Assembly: GCA_035936415.1 (NCBI GenBank)
Contig: DASYWD010000300.1
Coordinates: forward strand, 1 to 42,115
Direction: 5' to 3'
DNA: 42,115 nucleotides
From: Longimicrobiaceae bacterium
GTDB lineage: Bacteria > Gemmatimonadota > Gemmatimonadetes > Longimicrobiales > Longimicrobiaceae
Shown here: positions 1-8,563 of the stretch, piece by piece
Position numbering within the stretch: position 1 is the stretch's first letter
How the letters are laid out: each line of letters opens with the position of its first letter
Translations under genes and position numbers: made by a program
Notes under the pieces: generated by a model
What the model was told of the DNA's origin: nothing
Databases searched by the model: none
The model's input: the letters and a program-made list of their open reading frames with translations, nothing else

Positions 1-72
1 CGCTGAGGCCCGCCGCGGCTGGCACGGTCCCTGCCCCCCCGGGGCGCGGACCGAACCCTGACCGGAGGGCGT

Positions 73-378
73 ATGCTGATCCAGGAAGTCGAGACGAACC
101 TCTCCCCCGCGGAGGTGATCGAGCAGGCCCGCTCCTTCTTCTCGATGCAGTTCTCCCCCTACGGGGCCTTCGAGGTGGATTCGAGCGACTCGCACATCCG
201 TCTCCGGACGGAGGCGGCCGACGTGAGCATCGGGGTGGGGACGCGGGACGGCAAGACGGTGGTCCGCGGCTCCAGCTCGCGGATGCACCACGAGGTGTCG
301 CAGTTCTTCGTGACGCTCGCCCCGCCGGAGGAGGTGCGGCAGAACCTGCCGGGGCCGGGCGCTTCCGGCGCGGGGTGA
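73..378 (+). CDS. Unknown 101-aa protein
   Basis: I do not recognise this protein. It is 101 aa, begins with ATG preceded by a GGAGGG ribosome site at 64-69, and has no signal peptide or membrane segment. The middle (about residues 30-80) alternates hydrophobic and polar residues like a small mixed alpha/beta fold, and the last 10 residues are Gly/Pro/Ala-rich. It lies 81 bases upstream of moaD on the same strand, so it may be co-transcribed with the molybdopterin genes, but nothing in it points to that pathway. The reading frame has normal third-position GC and no competing ORF of comparable quality, which is why it is kept as a real gene. Confidence 0.65.
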   Translation: MLIQEVETNLSPAEVIEQARSFFSMQFSPYGAFEVDSSDSHIRLRTEAADVSIGVGTRDGKTVVRGSSSRMHHEVSQFFVTLAPPEEVRQNLPGPGASGAG

Positions 379-459
379 CGCCCGGCGCCTCCGAACCTGC
401 GTGGGAGGGCGGGGTAGCAGGGGGTTCCTGCTGCCCCGCTTTCTCTTGCGCTCCGGCCC

Positions 460-705
460 ATGACCGTCCGCTCCCTCTTTTTCGCCACCTACCGCGACCT
501 GGCCGGCGCCGAGGAGCTGGAGGTGGAGCTCCCCGCCGCCGCGACGGTGCGCGACCTGGTCCGCGAGCTGCGCGCCGCCCGGCCGGGCCTCGCCGCGCTC
601 CCGGACTCTCCCGCCGTCGCCGTGAACCTGGAGTACGCCCCGCTCTCCACGCCGCTGAGCGACGGGGACGAGGTCGCCTTCATCCCGCCGGTGGCCGGAG
701 GGTGA
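460..705 (+). CDS. moaD: Molybdopterin synthase small (sulfur carrier) subunit MoaD
   Basis: Ubiquitin-fold sulfur carrier of molybdopterin synthase: its C-terminal glycine is thiocarboxylated and donates sulfur to precursor Z in complex with MoaE. The 81-aa length fits the family, the start has the usual beta strand (VRSLFFATYRDLAG), and the protein ends exactly in the required Gly-Gly (VAGG). Its TGA overlaps the GTG start of the next gene (moaE) in a GTGA tetramer, so the two synthase subunits are translationally coupled. Identification rests on fold-like sequence, size, terminal GG and neighbours, and is secure. The gene that would adenylate MoaD (moeB/moaD-activating) is not in the window. 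Confidence 0.93.
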   Translation: MTVRSLFFATYRDLAGAEELEVELPAAATVRDLVRELRAARPGLAALPDSPAVAVNLEYAPLSTPLSDGDEVAFIPPVAGG

Positions 706-1157
706 CGGTGTCGGCGACCCGGTTCCACGTCACCCGCGACCCGATCGACGCCGCGGCGCTCCTCCGGGACACGGTGGCTCCCTCGGACGGCGCGGCGCTC
801 CTCTTCTGGGGCGTCGTCCGCAACGAGCACGGGGGGCGGCCGGTGAGCCACCTGGAGTACGAGGCGTACGCCCCCATGGCCGAGGCGAAGCTCCGCGAGA
901 TCGCCGCCGAGGCGCGGGAGCGGTGGGGGACGGGGGAGATCGCGGTGGTGCACCGGGTGGGACGGCTGGAGGTGGGGGAGGCGAGCGTCGCCATCGTCGT
1001 GGCTTCGCCCCACCGCGCGGAGGCGTACGAGGCGTCGCGCTACGTGATCGAGGAGCTGAAGCGGCGCGTCCCCGTCTGGAAGCGGGAGGGGTACGTGGAC
1101 GGAGACTCGGAGTGGGTGCCGGGCTTCACCCCGCAGGTGGAGGAGGGGGCACGGTGA
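702..1157 (+). CDS. moaE: Molybdopterin synthase catalytic subunit MoaE
   Basis: Large subunit of molybdopterin synthase, converting cyclic pyranopterin monophosphate to molybdopterin with sulfur from MoaD. Predicted 151 aa, typical for MoaE. Recognisable features are the GALLFWGVVRNEHGG-like N-terminal loop, the EAYAPMAEAKLREIA helix, the HRVGRLEVGE strand and the conserved lysine segment VPVWKREGYVDG near the C terminus, whose lysines contact substrate in the family. The start chosen is GTG at 702, overlapping the moaD stop; a GTG at 708 is a possible alternative. The longer open frame upstream to 375 is not credible because it reads through moaD. Its own TGA overlaps the proposed GTG of moaA. 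Confidence 0.9.
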   Translation: MTVSATRFHVTRDPIDAAALLRDTVAPSDGAALLFWGVVRNEHGGRPVSHLEYEAYAPMAEAKLREIAAEARERWGTGEIAVVHRVGRLEVGEASVAIVVASPHRAEAYEASRYVIEELKRRVPVWKREGYVDGDSEWVPGFTPQVEEGAR

Positions 1158-2209
1158 GCGGGCCGCTGGTGCAGATCGGGGGGACCACCCCTCCGGCGGA
1201 GCGGCGCGAGGTCCCGGAGGCCGGCCCCATGCGGGACGGCTTCGGGCGGCGCATCGAGTACCTGCGCATCTCCGTGACGGACAAGTGCAACCTCCGCTGC
1301 GTCTACTGCATGCCGGAGGAGGGGCTGCCCTGGCTCCGGCGCGAGGAGATCCTGCGCTACGAGGAGATCGCGGAGCTGGTGCGGGTCATGGCGGGGATGG
1401 GGCTGCGGCGGGTGCGGCTGACCGGGGGCGAGCCGCTGGTGAGGCGCGACCTCCCCGAGCTGGTGCGGCTGATCCGCGCGGTCCCGGAGATCGAGGACGT
1501 GGCCCTTTCCACCAACGCGGTGCTGCTGGCCGACCAGGCGGGGGCGCTGCGCGAGGCGGGGGTGGACCGGGTGAACGTTTCCCTGGACTCGCTCCGCCCG
1601 GAGCGGATCGACGCCATCTCGCGTCGCGCCGGGTCCGCGGAGGCGATCTTCGCGGGGCTCATGGCCGCCGAGCGGGCGGGGTTCGCGCCGATCAAGGTGA
1701 ACTGCGTGGTGATGCGCGGCCGCAACGACGACGAGGTCGCGGACTTCGCCGCGGTCACGCGCGAGCGCCCCTGGCACGTTCGCTTCATCGAGGTGATGCC
1801 CACCGGCGACAACCTGGGCGTGTCGCAGGACGAGTACGTGTCGGCGGACGAGATGCTGGCGCGGGTCCGCGAGGTCGGCGACCTGCGGCCGGTGCCGGGG
1901 CCGGCGGGGAACGGGCCGGCGCGCTACCATGCCTTCCCGGGCGCCGCGGGGACGGTGGGCGTCATCACGCCCATGAGCCACAACTACTGCGGGAGCTGCA
2001 ACCGGATGCGCCTCACGGCCGACGGGCAGCTCCGCCCCTGCCTCTTCGGCCACCTGCAGACCGACCTGCGCGGGCCGCTCCGCCGCGGCGAGCCCATCGA
2101 GCCGCGGGTGCGCGAGACGCTGCGGATCAAGCCGGAGCGGCACTGGCTGGTGCAGGGGAGCGACGCGGGGAGCGGCGGGCTGCGGGCGCTCTCGCAGGTG
2201 GGGGGATGA
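1154..2209 (+). CDS. moaA: GTP 3',8-cyclase MoaA (radical SAM)
   Basis: First enzyme of molybdenum cofactor synthesis, converting GTP to 3',8-cyclo-dihydro-GTP. With the GTG start at 1154 it is 351 aa. The radical-SAM cluster motif CNLRCVYC gives Cys45, Cys49 and Cys52; a second cluster is bound by Cys279, Cys282 and Cys296 (NYCGSCN and RPCLF). The protein ends in Gly-Gly, the tail that enters the MoaA active site. The GTG overlaps the moaE stop in a GTGA tetramer and is preferred for that reason; the ATG at 1229 would give 326 aa, close to the E. coli length, and cannot be excluded. No moaC is seen in the window. Confidence 0.93.
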   Translation: MSGPLVQIGGTTPPAERREVPEAGPMRDGFGRRIEYLRISVTDKCNLRCVYCMPEEGLPWLRREEILRYEEIAELVRVMAGMGLRRVRLTGGEPLVRRDLPELVRLIRAVPEIEDVALSTNAVLLADQAGALREAGVDRVNVSLDSLRPERIDAISRRAGSAEAIFAGLMAAERAGFAPIKVNCVVMRGRNDDEVADFAAVTRERPWHVRFIEVMPTGDNLGVSQDEYVSADEMLARVREVGDLRPVPGPAGNGPARYHAFPGAAGTVGVITPMSHNYCGSCNRMRLTADGQLRPCLFGHLQTDLRGPLRRGEPIEPRVRETLRIKPERHWLVQGSDAGSGGLRALSQVGG

Positions 2210-2703
2210 CGGACGCGGCGGACCCGTCGGGAATGCCCGCCGATCCCGTCCACGTCGCCCTCTTCGAGCCGGAGATCCCGGGGAACGCCGGCGCCGTGGC
2301 GCGCACCTGCGGCGCGGCGGGCGCCCCGCTGCACCTGATCGGCCGGTTGGGCTTCTCCTTCACGCACCCCAAGGCGAAGCGGGCGCTGATGGACTACTGG
2401 CAGCACGTGGAGTACCACGTGCACGCCGCCTGGGCGGACTTCGCCGCGCAGGTGGAGGGGCGCCGTGTCTGGAGCTTCACCACCAGGGCGGAGCGCACGC
2501 TCTGGGACGCCCGCTTCGCCCCCGGCGACGTGCTCCTCTTCGGGCCGGAGTCGCGGGGGCTCCCGGACGCCCTCATCGCCGACCCCGCCCACGCCGTCCG
2601 CATCCCCATGCGGCCGGAGACGCGCTCGCTCAACCTCTCCACCTCCGTCGGGATCGCGCTGTACGAAGCGCTCCGCCAGCTCTCCCCTCCCGAGCTCCGC
2701 TGA
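2206..2703 (+). CDS. trmL: tRNA (cytidine(34)-2'-O)-methyltransferase TrmL
   Basis: SPOUT-class methyltransferase expected to 2'-O-methylate the wobble nucleotide of leucine tRNAs using SAM. Predicted 165 aa, normal for TrmL. The knot-forming motifs are visible: FEPEIPGNAGAVARTCGAAG near the N terminus, LFGPESRGLPDAL in the middle and IPMRPETRSLNLSTSVGIAL at the C terminus. The ATG overlaps the moaA TGA (ATGA), so it is translated with the molybdopterin operon although the functions are unrelated. After it come 161 noncoding bases with the mdh promoter; no obvious hairpin terminator follows the stop. Confidence 0.92.
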   Translation: MTDAADPSGMPADPVHVALFEPEIPGNAGAVARTCGAAGAPLHLIGRLGFSFTHPKAKRALMDYWQHVEYHVHAAWADFAAQVEGRRVWSFTTRAERTLWDARFAPGDVLLFGPESRGLPDALIADPAHAVRIPMRPETRSLNLSTSVGIALYEALRQLSPPELR

Positions 2704-2777
2704 CCGCGCCCCGGCGGACCATTTCCGAGCTTCCAGCATCCCCCGAAACGACTGTGTATCCGGGGTGTCCCGTTTGG

Positions 2778-2806
2778 TTGACACCGCGGGGGCGGGGGTC
2801 TAATTT
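2778..2806 (+). promoter_or_regulatory. Strong sigma-70-type promoter for mdh
   Basis: TTGACA at 2778-2783, exactly 17 bases, then TAATTT at 2801-2806, in an otherwise GC-rich stretch. It predicts a start near 2813 and a leader of about 52 bases before the mdh ATG at 2865. The leader holds a small inverted repeat (CGAAAA at 2821-2826, TTTTCG at 2834-2839). No clear Shine-Dalgarno sequence precedes the ATG. Confidence 0.75.
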
Positions 2807-2864
2807 GGCGCGGAACCGGGCGAAAATCGCGGTTTTTCGGGCCAACACTCCAGCTTCCGGATAA

Positions 2865-3785
2865 ATGGACAAGATTACGGTAGTCGGCGCCGGGAATGTG
2901 GGCGCCACCGCGGCGCAGCGCGTCGCCGAGAAGGAGCTCGCGCGCCAGGTCGTCCTGATCGACATCGCCGAGGGGATCCCGCAGGGGAAGGGGCTCGACC
3001 AGTGGGAGTCCGCGCCCATCGAGGGCTTCGACGCGCGCGTGATCGGGACCAACGGATACGAGGAGTCTGCCGGGTCGGGGATCTACATCGTCACGGCCGG
3101 GATCGCCCGCAAGCCGGGGATGAGCCGCGACGACCTGCTGACCACCAACGCCGGGATCGTCCGCCAGGTCTCCGAGAACATCGCCCGGGTCTCCCCGGAC
3201 GCCATCATCATCATGGTCAGCAACCCGCTGGACGTGATGTGCTACGTGGCGATGCAGGCCTCCGGCTTCCCGCGCGAGCGGGTGATCGGGATGGCGGGGG
3301 TGCTGGACACGGCGCGCTACCGCTCGTTCATCGCCATGGAGCTGGACGTGTCCGTCGAGGACATCCAGGCGATGGTGCTGGGCGGGCACGGCGACACCAT
3401 GGTGCCGCTGATCTCCTACACCACCGTCTCCGGGATCCCCGTCACCCAGCTCATGGACCGGGCGACGCTGGACGCCATCGTGGACCGCACCCGCAACGGC
3501 GGCGCGGAGATCGTGAAGTACCTCAAGACCGGCTCCGCCTACTACGCCCCCTCGGCGGGCGCGGTGCAGATGGCCGAGGCGATCGTCAAGGACAAGAAGC
3601 GGATCCTCCCCTGCGCCGCGTGGCTGCAGGGCGAGTACGGGATGAGCGACCTGTTCCTGGGCGTCCCCTGCAAGCTGGGGCGGAACGGCCTGGAGCGGGT
3701 GATCGAGGTGGAGCTGACCGCGGAGGAGCGTGCCGAGCTGGAGAAGTCGGCCGACGCGGTCCGCGAGCCGATGAAGCTGGTCTGA
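2865..3785 (+). CDS. mdh: Malate dehydrogenase (LDH-like type)
   Basis: NAD-dependent malate dehydrogenase of the TCA cycle, cytoplasmic. At 306 aa it matches the LDH-like MDH family common outside gamma-proteobacteria. The Rossmann motif [10 protein letters not shown] lies at residues 7-16, an acidic residue (LIDIAEG) follows strand 2 as expected for NAD, the mobile-loop arginines are in [12 protein letters not shown], the substrate segment is [11 protein letters not shown], and the catalytic histidine is His175 in [11 protein letters not shown]. It has its own promoter and a terminator after it, so it is a single-gene unit, but it sits directly before the succinate dehydrogenase operon, grouping two consecutive TCA-cycle functions. 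Confidence 0.96.
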   Translation: MDKITVVGAGNVGATAAQRVAEKELARQVVLIDIAEGIPQGKGLDQWESAPIEGFDARVIGTNGYEESAGSGIYIVTAGIARKPGMSRDDLLTTNAGIVRQVSENIARVSPDAIIIMVSNPLDVMCYVAMQASGFPRERVIGMAGVLDTARYRSFIAMELDVSVEDIQAMVLGGHGDTMVPLISYTTVSGIPVTQLMDRATLDAIVDRTRNGGAEIVKYLKTGSAYYAPSAGAVQMAEAIVKDKKRILPCAAWLQGEYGMSDLFLGVPCKLGRNGLERVIEVELTAEERAELEKSADAVREPMKLV

Positions 3786-3796
3786 GGCTCCGACCG

Positions 3797-3840
3797 CACG
3801 GCGCGCCCCGGGTGACGGGGCGCGCCGTGTTCGTGTTGTG
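3797..3840 (+). terminator. Rho-independent terminator after mdh
   Basis: Perfect 14-bp stem (3797-3810 with 3816-3829) around the loop GGTGA, followed by a T-rich tail (TTCGTGTTGTG). It begins 12 bases after the mdh stop and separates mdh from the sdh operon. Confidence 0.85.
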
Positions 3841-3869
3841 TGCGCTATGTATCCCCCGGAGACTGCATC

Positions 3870-4367
3870 ATGGCCAACGCGCGACGCACCTCCCTCGGCA
3901 ACTCGCTCAGCTACCGCGGGCGCGAGGGGATGTGGACGTGGATCCTGCACCGGGTGACGGGGCTGGGCATCCTGCTCTTCCTCATCATCCACGTGGTGGA
4001 GACCGCCACCGTCATCTATTTCCCGGACATCTACGACAACTTCCTGGCGAGCTACAAGACCGGGCTCTTCCGCTTCGCGGAGCTCATCATCTTCTTCTCG
4101 GTCCTCTTCCACGCCGTGAACGGGCTGCGGATCATCGTGCAGGACTTCTGGCCGTACGTGATGGAGCGGCAGCGGCAGCTCGTGTGGGCGTCCGCGGTGG
4201 TGGTGGTGCTCGCGATGCTCCCCGTGACCTGGATGATGCTCGCGCCGCTCTTCGGGCTGGCGGAGGAGCCCGGCGTGCAGCGGCACCGGGAGCGGTGCGC
4301 GCAGTTCCCCGACGCCCCGGCCTGCATCGAGACGGCCGGCCACGCCGACGGGGAGGTGGTCCTGTGA
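3870..4367 (+). CDS. sdhC: Succinate dehydrogenase cytochrome b subunit SdhC
   Basis: First membrane anchor of a succinate:quinone oxidoreductase. The ATG at 3870 is chosen because GGAG at 3858-3861 lies 8 bases upstream and the SdhC-like sequence starts here; an upstream ATG at 3846 has no such support. The 165-aa protein has three predicted membrane helices (about 24-46, 68-92, 104-128). His27 in the ILHRVTG motif, His41 and His81 (LFHAVNGLRII) are candidates for heme or quinone contacts. The C-terminal 35 residues are hydrophilic with two cysteines and unlike standard SdhC. Its stop overlaps sdhD (GTGA). With two candidate axial histidines here and two in SdhD, a two-heme (type A) anchor is likely. 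Confidence 0.9.
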   Translation: MANARRTSLGNSLSYRGREGMWTWILHRVTGLGILLFLIIHVVETATVIYFPDIYDNFLASYKTGLFRFAELIIFFSVLFHAVNGLRIIVQDFWPYVMERQRQLVWASAVVVVLAMLPVTWMMLAPLFGLAEEPGVQRHRERCAQFPDAPACIETAGHADGEVVL

Positions 4368-4794
4368 GCGCCCCCGCGCAGGTGGTGGAGCGCGGCTCCG
4401 CGCGCGGCGGCGGCGGGTACCTCCGTCCCACGGGGAAGCGCAGCAACTTCGAGGTGCTCTCCTGGTTCTTCATGCGCATCTCGGGGCTCGTCCTGATCTT
4501 CCTTTCGCTGTACCACCTGGTGTGGTGGAACCTCGTGATCGGGGTGGAGCACCTGGACTCGGCCGTGGTGATCGAGCGCTGGAACAACCCCTTCTGGCGC
4601 CTCTTCAACGTGGCGCTCGTGCTCTTCGCCATGCTGCACGGCCTGAACGGCGCCCGCTACAACATCGAGGACTACGTCCGGAGTCCAGGGCGTCAGCTGG
4701 CGGTCAAGGCGGTGGTGTACACGATCGTGCTCGGCGCGATGACGGTGGCGGTGTTCGCGCTGCTCACCTTCGACCCCGCGACCCTCGTCAACCG

Positions 4795-4798
<4 letters not shown>
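4364..4798 (+). CDS. sdhD: Succinate dehydrogenase membrane anchor SdhD
   Basis: Second membrane anchor of the complex, 144 aa from a GTG that overlaps the sdhC stop. A Gly/Arg-rich N-terminal tail (residues 1-28) precedes three predicted helices (about 33-55, 78-97, 113-135). SWFFMRISGLVLIFLSLYH resembles the first helix of SdhC/SdhD proteins; His51 and His92 (MLHGLNGARYNIEDY) are the likely heme ligands. The stop overlaps the sdhA start (ATGA). The call rests on position between sdhC and sdhA, size, helices and the histidine motif; paralogy to SdhC is visible in the HG/AxNG repeat motif shared by both. Confidence 0.9.
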
Positions 4799-6533
<1,735 letters not shown>

Positions 6534-6534
<1 letters not shown>

Positions 6535-7289
6535 TGGCGCAGACGGCTGCCAACACGAACAGGCCCGCGGCGGCTCCTCCGGGAACCCGCAGGGTGACGC
6601 TCCGGCTCTTCCGCTTCAACCCGGAGACGGACCGGGAGCCCACCACGCGCGAGTACACCGTGAACGTCGAGCCCACAGACCGGGTGCTCGACGCGCTGAA
6701 CCAGGTGAAGTGGTACGAGGACGGGACGCTCTCCTACCGCCGCTCGTGCGCCCACGGGGTGTGCGGCTCGGACGCCATGCGGATCAACGGGGTGAACCGC
6801 CTGGCGTGCAAGGTGCTGATGAAGGACATGGGCGACACGGTGACGGTGGAGCCGCTGATGGGCTTCCGGGTCATCAAGGACATGGTGGTGGACATGGAGC
6901 CCTTCTTCGCGCAGTACCGCTCCGTGCTCCCCTTCATGATCAACGACTCGCGCCCGCCGGTGCGGGAGCGCCTCCAGTCCATCGAGGACCGGGAGCGCTT
7001 CGACGACACCACCAAGTGCATCCTCTGCGCGGCGTGCACCACCTCGTGCCCGTCGTTCTGGGCGAGCGAGGAGTTCGTCGGGCCGGCGGCGATCGTCAAT
7101 GCCCACCGCTTCATCTTCGACTCGCGCGACAACGGGGGGAGCGAGCGGCTGGAGATCCTGAACACCCGCGAGGGCGTGTGGCGCTGCCGCACCATCTTCA
7201 ACTGCACGGACGCGTGCCCCCGCGAGATCCGGATCACCAAGGCCATCGGCGAGGTGAAGAAGGCGATCCTGTACAAGCAGACGACCTAG
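6534..7289 (+). CDS. sdhB: Succinate dehydrogenase iron-sulfur subunit SdhB
   Basis: Electron-transfer subunit carrying three clusters from FAD to quinone. 251 aa. The [2Fe-2S] site is Cys72, Cys77, Asp80 and Cys92 (SCAHGVCGSDAM; Asp in place of the third Cys is common in this family). The [4Fe-4S] site is CILCAACTTSC (Cys162, 165, 168, 172), and the remaining cysteines Cys218, 224 and 228 complete the [3Fe-4S]/[4Fe-4S] region. The first about 18 residues are a Pro/Ala-rich extension. The gene ends the operon; a hairpin terminator follows at 7311. Confidence 0.97.
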
Positions 7290-7310
7290 CGTCGGCCTGG
7301 CGGACCCCAC

Positions 7311-7346
7311 GAGACCGGCCCCGCGTTCGCGCGGGGCCGGCTCTCC
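7311..7346 (+). terminator. Terminator between converging succinate dehydrogenase operons
   Basis: Stem of 11 perfect base pairs (7315-7325 with 7330-7340) capped by a TTCG tetraloop and extended by three pairs past a bulged A, followed by CTCTCCGTTT. It ends the sdhCDAB transcript only a few bases before the stop codon of the opposing gene at 7350, and could act in both directions. Confidence 0.75.
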
Positions 7347-7349
7347 GTT

Positions 7350-7709
7350 TCAGCCCTCCATCTCGACCTTCGCCCAGCCCTCGACGTAGCGCAGCACGGT
7401 GTGGTTCTCGATGGATTTGAACCAGTGGTCGTGGATCTCCCGCCCCTCGGCGGTCTTCGTGAGCCAGTCCCGGAACTGGTTCGGCCCGTCCATGTCGCGC
7501 CAGTATGCCTCGTTGACGTACTTCGGCCGGTCCCTGACCGGCTTCGGGTGCGCGTAGCTGCCGGCGAAGCCCTCCAGAAGCGCCCACGTCTTCCGGTCGA
7601 CGCAGCCGAACTGGCGCGAGGCGACGTCGAGCTTCGCGTCGAGCCACTCGATGAAGGCGACCTCGGAGACTCCCTTCTTGACGTCGAACAGGTGGACGAC
7701 CCGGATCAT
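7350..7709 (-). CDS. Unknown 119-aa protein, last gene of second SDH operon
   Basis: I do not recognise a named family. The 119-aa protein starts at an ATG that overlaps the stop of the second iron-sulfur subunit gene (ATGA at 7706-7709), so it is translated with that complex. It is soluble, with an N-terminal strand (MIRVVHLFDVK), a helix (FIEWLDAKLDVASRQ), and aromatic, charged segments ending in NHTVLRYVEGWAKVEM. The strand-helix-strand layout at this size is compatible with a dimeric ferredoxin-like alpha/beta barrel, but that is a guess from pattern only. Its fixed coupling suggests an accessory or assembly role for the adjacent oxidoreductase. Confidence 0.75.
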   Translation of the reverse strand: MIRVVHLFDVKKGVSEVAFIEWLDAKLDVASRQFGCVDRKTWALLEGFAGSYAHPKPVRDRPKYVNEAYWRDMDGPNQFRDWLTKTAEGREIHDHWFKSIENHTVLRYVEGWAKVEMEG

Positions 7710-8563
7710 GGCTTCCTCCCGCGTACGAGTTGGACGAGCTTGGCGAGTGGGTCGTAGTGCCGGTCCACCACCCGCTCCTTGAGCGGGATGATGGCGTTGT
7801 CCGTGATGGTGATGTGCTCGGGACACACCTTGGTGCAGCACTTGGTGATGTTGCAGTAGCCGATGTTGTACGCCTCCCTGAGCTCGTCCACCCGGTCCTC
7901 GGTGTCGAGGGGGTGCATCTCGAGCGCGGCGACCTGCACCAGGAACCGCGGGCCGATGAACTCCTCGTGCTTCCCGTGATCGCGCAGCACGTGGCAGACG
8001 TCCTGGCAGAGGAAGCACTCGATGCACTTGCGGAACTCCTGCACCCGGTCGACGTCGCGCTGGTCCATCCGCCAGGTGCCGTCCGGGGCGTCGGGCGCCC
8101 GCGGGCGGAACGGCTTGATGCGCTCCTTGACCCGGAAGTTCCACGACACGTCCGTCACCAGGTCGCGGAGCGGTGGGAAGGCGCGCATCGGCTCCACCGT
8201 CACCGGCTGGCCCAGGTCCAGGTCGCTGAGGCGGGTCATGCACATCAGCTTGGGCATCCCGTTGACCTCGGCCGAGCAGGAGCCGCACTTCCCCGCTTTG
8301 CAGTTCCAGCGCACCGCCAGGTCGTTGGCCTGCTCCGCCTGGATCTGGTGGACGGCGTCCAGCACCACCATCCCCTCGGACACGTCTGTGGTGTAGTCCT
8401 GGAGCCTTCCCCCCGCAGCGTCCCCGCGCCAGATGCGGAAGGTCGCCCGCTGTCCAGGCGGTGGAGCGGCCCGCTCCAGCTTCTCCGCCGCGCGCTGGCC
8501 GGCGCGCACGACCTCCTCACCCCGCGCGCCCGCGGGCGCCGCGGCCCTCTCGGTCGTGCTCAT
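7706..8563 (-). CDS. sdhB: Second succinate dehydrogenase/fumarate reductase iron-sulfur subunit (Sdh1-type)
   Basis: Iron-sulfur subunit of a second, distinct quinone-linked succinate dehydrogenase. 285 aa from ATG at 8563, with a 35-residue Ala/Glu-rich N-terminal extension. The [2Fe-2S] site has four cysteines (Cys88, 93, 96, 108; WNCKAGKCGSCSAEV), unlike the Asp-containing site of the other SdhB in this window. The [4Fe-4S] motif is KCIECFLCQDVC (Cys180, 183, 186, 190), followed by NITKCCTKVCPEHI (Cys237, 242, 243, 247). This pattern is that of mycobacterial Sdh1 and related actinobacterial enzymes. Its start overlaps the stop of the flavoprotein gene and its stop overlaps the downstream 119-aa gene. 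Confidence 0.93.
   Translation of the reverse strand: MSTTERAAAPAGARGEEVVRAGQRAAEKLERAAPPPGQRATFRIWRGDAAGGRLQDYTTDVSEGMVVLDAVHQIQAEQANDLAVRWNCKAGKCGSCSAEVNGMPKLMCMTRLSDLDLGQPVTVEPMRAFPPLRDLVTDVSWNFRVKERIKPFRPRAPDAPDGTWRMDQRDVDRVQEFRKCIECFLCQDVCHVLRDHGKHEEFIGPRFLVQVAALEMHPLDTEDRVDELREAYNIGYCNITKCCTKVCPEHITITDNAIIPLKERVVDRHYDPLAKLVQLVRGRKP

Noticed and set aside
2394-4343. Long minus-strand open frame opposite mdh and sdhC
   Set aside because: Shadow frame produced by GC-rich codons of the real plus-strand genes; Arg/His/Pro/Gly-rich and without motifs.
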